Below, in pieces: positions 11,601 to 16,327 of a stretch of DNA of 16,327 bases. The stretch comes from Vogesella indigofera (lineage in GTDB: Bacteria > Pseudomonadota > Gammaproteobacteria > Burkholderiales > Chromobacteriaceae), in contig NZ_JAQQLA010000015.1 of assembly GCF_028548395.1 (NCBI RefSeq), positions 1-16,327 of the forward strand, read 5' to 3'. The notes beneath the pieces are model-generated. The model saw nothing but the letters and a program-made list of their open reading frames with translations, had not been told where the DNA came from and ran no database searches. Each line of letters starts with the position of its first letter. The stretch's first letter is position 1. The position numbers were made by a program, and so were the translations under genes.

Positions 11601-12842
11601 ATCCATGACGACGTTGGCCGCGAGCGCGAGCGTCACAAGGTGCCGTACGGCGCGACCCTGATGGTGACCGACGGTCTGACCATCAAGGCCGGTGCAGTAC
11701 TGGCAACATGGGACCCGCACACCCGTCCGATCATCACCGAGTACGCTGGTCGCGTGAAGTTCGAGAACGTGGAAGAGGGCGCCACCGTTGCCAAGCAGAC
11801 CGACGAAGTCACCGGTCTGTCCACGCTGGTGGTGATCGACTCCAAGCGTCGCGCCACGGCCCAGTCGAAGATGCTGCGTCCGCTGGTAAAACTGCTGGAC
11901 GACAATGGTAATGAAGTGAAACTGGCCGGTTCCGATGCCTCGGTATCGATTACCTTCCAGGTTGGCGCGATCATTACCGTGCGTGATGGCCAGGAAGTGG
12001 GCAAGGGTGAAGTGCTGGCACGTATTCCACAGGAATCGTCCAAGACCCGTGACATTACCGGTGGTCTGCCGCGTGTGGCCGAACTGTTCGAAGCCCGTTC
12101 GCCGAAAGATGCCGGCATGCTGGCCGAGGTGACCGGTACCGTTTCCTTCGGTAAGGACACCAAGGGCAAGCAGCGCCTGATCATCACCGATCTGGACGGC
12201 TACGCACACGAAAGCCTGATTCCGAAAGACAAGCACGTACTGGTGCACGACGGTCAAGTCGTGAACCGCGGTGAAGTGATTGTCGACGGTCCGGTGGATC
12301 CGCACGACATCCTGCGTCTGCAGGGTATCGAGGCGCTGGCACGCTACATCAGCCAGGAAGTGCAGGAGGTTTACCGTCTGCAGGGCGTGAAGATTAACGA
12401 CAAGCACATCGAGGTGATCGTTCGCCAGATGCTGCGTCGCGTGATCATCACTGACAACGGCGATACCGACTTCATCATCGGCGAGCAGGTTGAGCGTGCC
12501 GAAGTGCTGGAAACCAACGACAACATGATTGCCGAAGGCAAGATGCCGGCCCAGTACGACAACGTACTGCTGGGTATCACCAAGGCATCGCTGTCGACGG
12601 ATTCCTTCATCTCCGCGGCCTCGTTCCAGGAAACCACGCGCGTGCTGACCGAAGCTGCGATCATGGGCAAGAAGGATGATCTGCGCGGCCTGAAGGAAAA
12701 CGTGATCGTTGGTCGCCTGATCCCGGCCGGTACCGGTCTGGCTTACCATCGCAACCGTCGTCGCCTGAGCGAGAACGGTGATGCGACGACCGAATCGTCG
12801 GCACTCGAATCCGAGATCGAAGTTAGCGACAACCAGCTGTAA
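8649..12842 (+). CDS. rpoC: DNA-directed RNA polymerase subunit beta'
   Basis: Beta' carries the catalytic magnesium of RNA polymerase. The product is 1397 residues from ATG 8649 ([20 protein letters not shown]); E. coli has 1407. The in-frame TTG at 8601 is rejected because it lies in the palindrome, whereas ATG 8649 follows GGAG (8640-8643) by 5 nt and matches the family start. The first zinc site is C70, C72, C85 and C88. The catalytic motif [12 protein letters not shown] has aspartates 460, 462 and 464, the same numbers as in E. coli. The second zinc site includes the cluster [11 protein letters not shown] near residue 890. The trigger-loop region [19 protein letters not shown] is complete. 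Every signature is intact. A Rho-independent terminator follows 18 nt after the stop. Confidence 0.99.
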   Translation: MKALLDLFKQVTQEEEFDAIKIGIASPDKIRSWSFGEVKKPETINYRTFKPERDGLFCARIFGPVKDYECLCGKYKRLKHRGVICEKCGVEVTLSKVRRERMGHIELASPVAHIWFLKSLPSRLGMVLDMTLRDIERVLYFEAFVVTEPGLTSLQPRQLLSEEDYLDKLDEYGEEFVALMGAEAVRELLKRLDLTSEVDTLRSELSSTSSDTKIKKIAKRLKVLEAFQRSGMKPEWMIMEVLPVLPPELRPLVPLDGGRFATSDLNDLYRRVINRNNRLKRLLELRAPDIIVRNEKRMLQESVDSLLDNGRRGKAMTGANKRPLKSLADMIKGKGGRFRQNLLGKRVDYSGRSVITVGPTLRLHQCGLPKKMALELFKPFIFHKLEVLGLASTIKAAKKLVEQEVPEVWDILEDVIREHPVLLNRAPTLHRLGIQAFEPLLIEGKAIQLHPLVCAAFNADFDGDQMAVHVPLSIEAQMEARTLMLATNNVLSPANGEPIIVPSQDIVLGLYYMTRDKVNGKNEGMVFADTSEVHRAYETRQVELATRITVRLKEWVKDEQGEFQPVIKRYDTTVGRAILSEILPKGLPFEYINKALKKKEISRLINGSFRRCGIRDTVIFADQLMYTGFAYSTRGGISICVDDMLIPVKKTELLGEANKEVKEIEEQYRQGLVTQGERYNKVVDIWGRTGDKIAKAMMDGLSTQKVIDREGKEVDQESFNSIYMMADSGARGSAAQIKQLAGMRGLMAKPDGSIIETPITANFREGLTVLQYFISTHGARKGLADTALKTANSGYLTRRLVDVTQDLVVIEDDCGTSNGFAMKAVVQGGDVIEPLRDRILGRVTATDVVDPSSNETVIEAGTLLDESLIELIDSLGIDEVKVRTAITCDTRYGLCAQCYGRDLARGKRVNAGEAVGVIAAQSIGEPGTQLTMRTFHIGGAASRNAAASQVEGKSNGTVRFNSQMRYVANSKGELIVITRSGEVVIHDDVGRERERHKVPYGATLMVTDGLTIKAGAVLATWDPHTRPIITEYAGRVKFENVEEGATVAKQTDEVTGLSTLVVIDSKRRATAQSKMLRPLVKLLDDNGNEVKLAGSDASVSITFQVGAIITVRDGQEVGKGEVLARIPQESSKTRDITGGLPRVAELFEARSPKDAGMLAEVTGTVSFGKDTKGKQRLIITDLDGYAHESLIPKDKHVLVHDGQVVNRGEVIVDGPVDPHDILRLQGIEALARYISQEVQEVYRLQGVKINDKHIEVIVRQMLRRVIITDNGDTDFIIGEQVERAEVLETNDNMIAEGKMPAQYDNVLLGITKASLSTDSFISAASFQETTRVLTEAAIMGKKDDLRGLKENVIVGRLIPAGTGLAYHRNRRRLSENGDATTESSALESEIEVSDNQL

Positions 12843-12860
12843 TTAGCCGGTTTTGCAAAA

Positions 12861-12910
12861 AACGCTGCACATTCAATGGTTAACATTGGGTGTGCAGCGT
12901 TATTTTATTG
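12861..12910 (+). terminator. Rho-independent terminator of the rplK/rplJ-rpoBC transcripts
   Basis: AACGCTGCACA (12861-12871) pairs with TGTGCAGCGTT (12891-12901). The stem continues through two T-G pairs into CAATG (12874-12878) with CATTG (12884-12888), loop GTTAA, making an 18-bp hairpin. The tail TATTTTATTG is T-rich, and six A precede the stem, so it might also work on the other strand. Its tail overlaps the -35 box of the next promoter. Confidence 0.9.
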
Positions 12911-12936
12911 ACGCTGGCAGTTGACCAAAATATAAT
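12908..12936 (+). promoter_or_regulatory. Strong promoter of the str operon (rpsL-rpsG-fusA-tuf)
   Basis: TTGACG (12908-12913), 17 nt, then TATAAT (12931-12936): eleven of twelve consensus bases with ideal spacing. Transcription should start near 12943, leaving about 50 nt of leader before rpsL. It is the best promoter in the window and lies directly after the rpoC terminator, whose tail shares bases with the -35 box. Confidence 0.9.
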
Positions 12937-12947
12937 CCACGATCTTC

Positions 12948-12968
12948 TCGGTGGTATGGTGCCGCCGA
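12948..12968 (+). promoter_or_regulatory. Hairpin at the 5' end of the rpsL leader
   Basis: TCGGTGG (12948-12954) pairs with CCGCCGA (12962-12968), one T-G pair, loop TATGGTG. The stem begins only about five bases after the expected transcription start and leaves the ribosome-binding AGGAA (12980-12984) free. A 5' stem like this can protect the mRNA from decay; that role is inference. Confidence 0.45.
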
Positions 12969-12993
12969 AAGATTCAATTAGGAACTGATAGTA

Positions 12994-13365
12994 ATGCCAA
13001 CCATTAACCAACTCGTTCGTAAAGGCCGTGCCCCGGTTGTTTCGAAGAGCAAGGTGCCAGCACTGGAGGCCTGCCCGCAGAAACGTGGCGTGTGCACCCG
13101 TGTTTACACTACTACCCCTAAGAAGCCGAACTCCGCTCTGCGTAAAGTGTGCAAGGTTCGTCTGACCAACGGTTTCGAAGTGATTTCGTACATCGGCGGT
13201 GAAGGCCACAACCTGCAAGAACACTCGGTCGTGCTGATCCGTGGCGGTCGTGTAAAAGACTTGCCAGGTGTGCGTTACCACACCGTTCGCGGCTCCCTGG
13301 ACACTGCCGGCGTGAAAGACCGTAAGCAGGCTCGTTCCAAGTACGGTGCCAAGCGTCCTAAGTAA
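12994..13365 (+). CDS. rpsL: 30S ribosomal protein S12
   Basis: S12 lies at the decoding centre of the small subunit and controls translational accuracy; it is the classic streptomycin-resistance protein. The 123-residue product, [14 protein letters not shown], has the highly conserved body [20 protein letters not shown] and [16 protein letters not shown]. Lysines 43 and 88 (counted with the initial Met), where streptomycin resistance changes arise, are both wild type. Asp89, the residue that RimO methylthiolates in many bacteria, is present. AGGAA (12980-12984) precedes the ATG by 9 nt. The gene is first in the str operon and has its own strong promoter. rpsG follows after 104 nt, a gap that probably carries the S7 control site. 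Confidence 0.98.
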   Translation: MPTINQLVRKGRAPVVSKSKVPALEACPQKRGVCTRVYTTTPKKPNSALRKVCKVRLTNGFEVISYIGGEGHNLQEHSVVLIRGGRVKDLPGVRYHTVRGSLDTAGVKDRKQARSKYGAKRPK

Positions 13366-13469
13366 TTGTTACTTGGGTCGTCAGCGGCAGCATTTGCTGT
13401 CGAGTAAGTGGCTGCTCCATTGAGTAGTCGCGAGCATGAAGCTCAACTGAATAGATTGAAGGAATTGAA
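13366..13469 (+). promoter_or_regulatory. rpsL-rpsG intercistronic RNA, candidate S7 autoregulatory site
   Basis: In E. coli, S7 binds the mRNA between rpsL and rpsG and represses the str operon. The spacer here is similar in size (104 nt) and can fold: CGGCAGC (13385-13391) with GCTGTCG (13396-13402) and loop ATTT, and GAGC (13432-13435) with GCTC (13441-13444). I do not recognise the S7 recognition motif itself, so the function is inferred from position only. Confidence 0.45.
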
Positions 13470-13940
13470 ATGCCAAGACGCAGAGAAGTCCCGAAGCGCG
13501 ATGTCCTGCCGGATCCGAAGTTTGGTAGCCAGGATCTGTCCAAGTTCATGAACGTTGTGATGATCGACGGCAAGAAGTCTGTTGCCGAGCGCATCATTTA
13601 CGGCGCCCTCGAGCAAATCGAGAAGAAGAGCGGCAAGAACGCTCTTGAAGTATTCAATACTGCACTGACTAACGCTAAGCCGGTTGTTGAAGTTAAGAGC
13701 CGTCGCGTTGGTGGTGCAAACTATCAAGTTCCTGTTGAAGTACGTCCATCCCGTCGTATGGCTCTGGCCATGCGCTGGTTGCGCGATGCTGCACGCAAGC
13801 GTGGCGAAAAGTCCATGGACCTGCGTCTGGCCGGCGAGCTGATGGATGCGGCTGAAGGCCGCGGCGGCGCCATGAAGAAGCGCGATGAAGTGCATCGTAT
13901 GGCTGAAGCCAACAAAGCATTCTCCCACTTCCGCTTCTAA
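13470..13940 (+). CDS. rpsG: 30S ribosomal protein S7
   Basis: S7 nucleates assembly of the 30S head and lies at the mRNA exit channel and E site. The 156-residue product starts [20 protein letters not shown] and contains the conserved stretches [20 protein letters not shown] and [20 protein letters not shown]. The end [18 protein letters not shown] is typical of the short S7 type. AAGGA (13459-13463) precedes the ATG by 6 nt. The TAA stop is followed immediately by a second in-frame TAA. fusA starts 27 nt downstream. S7 is probably the feedback repressor of this operon. Confidence 0.98.
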   Translation: MPRRREVPKRDVLPDPKFGSQDLSKFMNVVMIDGKKSVAERIIYGALEQIEKKSGKNALEVFNTALTNAKPVVEVKSRRVGGANYQVPVEVRPSRRMALAMRWLRDAARKRGEKSMDLRLAGELMDAAEGRGGAMKKRDEVHRMAEANKAFSHFRF

Positions 13941-13967
13941 TAATCATCCTGCGAAAGGATTCTGGCC

Positions 13968-16067
13968 GTGGCTAGAAAAACTCCTATTGAACGGTACCGT
14001 AACATCGGTATCTCTGCGCATATTGATGCGGGTAAAACCACCACTACAGAACGTATTCTGTTCTATACCGGTGTGAACCACAAAATCGGTGAAGTGCATG
14101 ATGGCGCCGCCACCATGGACTGGATGGAGCAGGAGCAGGAACGCGGTATCACCATTACCTCGGCTGCCACCACCACCTACTGGAAGGGCATGGCTCTCCA
14201 GTTCCCCGAGCACCACTTCAACATCATTGATACCCCGGGCCACGTGGACTTTACCATTGAGGTAGAGCGTTCCATGCGTGTGCTGGACGGTGCGGTGATG
14301 GTTTACTGCGCCGTGGGTGGCGTACAGCCTCAGTCCGAGACTGTATGGCGCCAGGCCAACAAGTACAAAGTGCCACGCATTGCCTTCGTGAACAAGATGG
14401 ACCGTCAGGGTGCCAACTTCTTCCGTGCCGTAGAACAGGTTAAGACCCGTCTGCGTGGCAATCCGGTGCCTATCGTGGTGCCTATCGGTGCCGAAGAAGG
14501 CTTTACCGGTGTGGTTGATCTGCTGAAGATGAAAGCCATCATCTGGGACGAAGCCTCCCAGGGTATGAAGTTCGAATACGGCGACATCCCGGCTGATCTG
14601 GTAGCGGTTGCTGAAGAGTGGCGCGAGAAGATGGTTGAAGCGGCGGCGGAAGTCGACGAAGACACCATGAACAAGTACCTCGAAGGCGAAGCACTGACCG
14701 AAGAAGAAATCGTTCACGGTCTGCGTCAGCGTACCCTGCGTTGCGAAATCCAGCCGATGCTGTGCGGCTCCGCGTTCAAGAACAAGGGTGTTCAGCGCAT
14801 GCTGGATGCAGTTGTTGAACTGCTGCCTAGCCCGCTGGACGTGCCGCCGGTTCCGGGTGAACTGGACGACGGTACCCCGACGACTCGCGAAGCTTCCGAC
14901 ACTGCACCGTTCTCGGCGCTGGCATTCAAGCTGATGAACGACCCGTACGTTGGTCAGCTGACGTTCTTCCGTGTCTACTCCGGCGTGGTTAACTCCGGCG
15001 ACACCGTTCTTAACTCGGTTAAGGGCAAGAAAGAGCGTATGGGCCGTATCGTGCAGATGCACGCTAACGACCGTAAGGAAATTACCGAAGTTCGTGCCGG
15101 CGACATCGCTGCCGGTATCGGCCTGAAGGAAGTGACCACCGGTGAAACCCTGTGTGCTACCGATGCACCGCTGATTCTGGAACGCATGGAGTTCCCGGAG
15201 CCAGTAATCCACGTTGCCGTTGAGCCAAAAACCAAGGCTGACCAAGAGAAGATGGGTGTTGCCCTGAACCGCTTGGCCAAGGAAGATCCTTCGTTCCGTG
15301 TTCGCACCGACGAAGAATCCGGCCAGACTATCATTTCCGGTATGGGTGAACTGCACCTGGAAATTCTGGTTGACCGCATGAAGCGCGAATTCGGTGTTGA
15401 AGCCAACGTCGGCGCGCCTCAGGTTGCCTACCGTGAAACTATCACCAAGACTGTGACTGAAGTTGACGGTAAGCACGTCAAGCAGTCCGGTGGTAAGGGT
15501 CAGTACGGTCACGCCCAGATCACTCTGGAGCCGTCTGGCGAAGGTAATGGCTACAAGTTCATCGACGAAATCAAGGGCGGTACAATTCCTCGCGAATTCA
15601 TCCCTTCGGTTGACAAGGGTATTCAGAACACCCTGTCCAGCGGTATCTTGGCCGGCTTCCCGGTGGTTGACGTAACCGTACGTCTGACCTTCGGTTCCTA
15701 CCATGATGTCGACTCGTCGCAGATCGCCTTTGAATTGGCCGGTTCCATCGCCTTCAAAGAAGCCATGCGTCGTGCTGGTCCTTGCATCCTCGAGCCGATG
15801 ATGGCCGTGGAAGTGGAGACTCCGGAAGAGTACATGGGTGACGTGATGGGTGACCTGAACCGTCGTCGCGGTATCGTTCAGGGTATGGACGATGATGGTC
15901 TGGGTGGCAAGAAGATCAAGGCCGAAGTTCCGCTGGCCGAGATGTTCGGTTACTCCACTGACCTGCGTTCCGCAACCCAGGGTCGTGCAACCTACTCCAT
16001 GGAGTTCAAGCACTACTCTGAAGCTCCTAAGCATGTTGCCGACGCTGTGATGACTGCTCGTAAGTAA
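13968..16067 (+). CDS. fusA: Elongation factor G (GTG start)
   Basis: EF-G is the GTPase that moves tRNAs and mRNA through the ribosome after peptide transfer and, with RRF, helps recycle ribosomes. The product is 699 residues, close to the usual 700. GTG 13968 is chosen because AAGGA (13955-13959) lies 8 nt upstream and the product starts [20 protein letters not shown], as in the family. GTPase motifs are intact: AHIDAGKT at 17-24 (G1), [10 protein letters not shown] (G2 region), DTPGH at 88-92 (G3), NKMD at 142-145 (G4) and CGSAF at about 266-270 (G5). The later domains contain [20 protein letters not shown] and [10 protein letters not shown], and the end is normal ([18 protein letters not shown]). 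The gene is followed by a 28-bp palindrome and tuf. Confidence 0.99.
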   Translation: MARKTPIERYRNIGISAHIDAGKTTTTERILFYTGVNHKIGEVHDGAATMDWMEQEQERGITITSAATTTYWKGMALQFPEHHFNIIDTPGHVDFTIEVERSMRVLDGAVMVYCAVGGVQPQSETVWRQANKYKVPRIAFVNKMDRQGANFFRAVEQVKTRLRGNPVPIVVPIGAEEGFTGVVDLLKMKAIIWDEASQGMKFEYGDIPADLVAVAEEWREKMVEAAAEVDEDTMNKYLEGEALTEEEIVHGLRQRTLRCEIQPMLCGSAFKNKGVQRMLDAVVELLPSPLDVPPVPGELDDGTPTTREASDTAPFSALAFKLMNDPYVGQLTFFRVYSGVVNSGDTVLNSVKGKKERMGRIVQMHANDRKEITEVRAGDIAAGIGLKEVTTGETLCATDAPLILERMEFPEPVIHVAVEPKTKADQEKMGVALNRLAKEDPSFRVRTDEESGQTIISGMGELHLEILVDRMKREFGVEANVGAPQVAYRETITKTVTEVDGKHVKQSGGKGQYGHAQITLEPSGEGNGYKFIDEIKGGTIPREFIPSVDKGIQNTLSSGILAGFPVVDVTVRLTFGSYHDVDSSQIAFELAGSIAFKEAMRRAGPCILEPMMAVEVETPEEYMGDVMGDLNRRRGIVQGMDDDGLGGKKIKAEVPLAEMFGYSTDLRSATQGRATYSMEFKHYSEAPKHVADAVMTARK

Positions 16068-16075
16068 TTTGGCGC

Positions 16076-16104
16076 GCAAGGTTGGCCGCATGCGGCCAAC
16101 CTTG
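16076..16104 (+). repeat. 28-bp perfect palindrome between fusA and tuf
   Basis: The left arm CAAGGTTGGCCGCA (16077-16090) is followed directly by its reverse complement (16091-16104). As RNA it folds into a stem of up to 12 or 13 bp. The next bases, TAACTGTTTG, are not a T tract, so it is at most a weak terminator; it may set the 3' end of fusA mRNA or act in processing. It shares GCAAGGTTG and TGCGGCCAAC with the rpoB-rpoC palindrome at 8595-8628. Confidence 0.85.
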
Positions 16105-16139
16105 TAACTGTTTGTTCTTTATTTTAGGAATTTTGCAAA

Positions 16140-16327
16140 ATGGCAAAAGAAAAGTTTGCGCGGACCAAGCCGCACGTAAACGTTGGTACCATCGGTCACG
16201 TTGACCACGGTAAAACCACTCTGACTGCAGCGATCACCACTATTCTGTCGAAGAAATTCGGTGGCGAAGCGAAAGATTACTCGCAGATCGACAGCGCGCC
16301 AGAAGAAAAAGCACGTGGTATCACCAT
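16140..16327 (+). CDS. tuf: Elongation factor Tu, 5' part (second tuf copy, runs off the window)
   Basis: The first 62 codons of a second EF-Tu gene are seen, starting [20 protein letters not shown] at ATG 16140. The P-loop GHVDHGKT (G1) is complete, followed by the switch I region ending ARGIT at the window edge. AGGAA (16126-16130) lies 9 nt upstream. It is the last gene of the str operon here, 72 nt after fusA, and I see no convincing promoter of its own in that spacer. The seen part does not overlap in residues with the first tuf copy (which covers about residue 134 onward), so identity of the two copies cannot be judged from this window. Confidence 0.98.
   Translation, partial: MAKEKFARTKPHVNVGTIGHVDHGKTTLTAAITTILSKKFGGEAKDYSQIDSAPEEKARGIT

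Noticed and set aside
12956..12988. Tiny open frame ([10 protein letters not shown]) in the rpsL leader
   Set aside because: Its ATG lies in the loop of the leader hairpin and has no properly spaced ribosome-binding site; probably chance.
13944..16091. A 715-codon minus-strand open frame opposite fusA
   Set aside because: Same in-register codon-bias shadow; no ribosome-binding site or promoter logic, and the fusA product on the + strand is unmistakable.
16101..16130. Promoter for the second tuf in the fusA-tuf spacer
   Set aside because: TTGTAA and TATTTT-like boxes are present but spaced about 12 nt apart, too close for a sigma-70 promoter.

Overview
This window is a core housekeeping locus carrying the translation and transcription machinery. 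Every gene is on the + strand, in the order tuf (3' part) - trpT - secE - nusG - rplK - rplA - tRNA-Thr(GGU) - rplJ - rplL - rpoB - rpoC - rpsL - rpsG - fusA - tuf (5' part). The gene order, a tuf copy at each end, tRNA-Trp between tuf and secE, the L10/RpoB/RpoC sequences and GC-rich codon use suggest a betaproteobacterium. A relative of Neisseriales/Chromobacteriaceae is my best guess, but that is inference from memory of similar proteins, not a search result.

Bases 1-917 hold the end of the first EF-Tu gene, tRNA-Trp and a strong terminator-like hairpin. Bases 945-1834 encode SecE and NusG, two nucleotides apart. A promoter with a perfect TATAAT (-10 at 1859-1864) precedes rplK-rplA (L11, L1). 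Bases 3055-3358 are the most unusual part. A candidate promoter overlaps the end of rplA. It is followed by an RNA leader resembling the L10(L12)4 autoregulatory leader, then a complete tRNA-Thr gene, and only then the consensus Shine-Dalgarno and TTG start codon of rplJ. rplJ-rplL are followed by a 150-nt structured spacer (a palindrome across the rplL stop and an attenuator-like hairpin), then rpoB and rpoC. rpoC ends at a terminator whose T-rich tail runs directly into a strong promoter (TTGACG-17-TATAAT) for the str operon rpsL-rpsG-fusA-tuf.

The proteins work together. L11, L1, L10, L7/L12, S12 and S7 are ribosomal proteins. EF-Tu and EF-G drive elongation on the ribosome. RpoB and RpoC form the RNA polymerase active site, NusG couples polymerase to ribosome and Rho, and SecE is part of the SecYEG membrane channel. 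All key residues I could check (rifampicin region of RpoB, catalytic aspartates and zinc cysteines of RpoC, S12 lysines 43 and 88, G-motifs of EF-G) are intact.

I see no mobile element, CRISPR array, phage gene or accessory defence system, and I do not claim a new protein system. The points that deserve a second look are regulatory: the tRNA gene between the L10 leader and rplJ; two intergenic palindromes (after rpoB and after fusA) that share sequence blocks and look like members of one repeat family; the apparently promoterless secE-nusG; and the tight terminator/promoter joint before rpsL.
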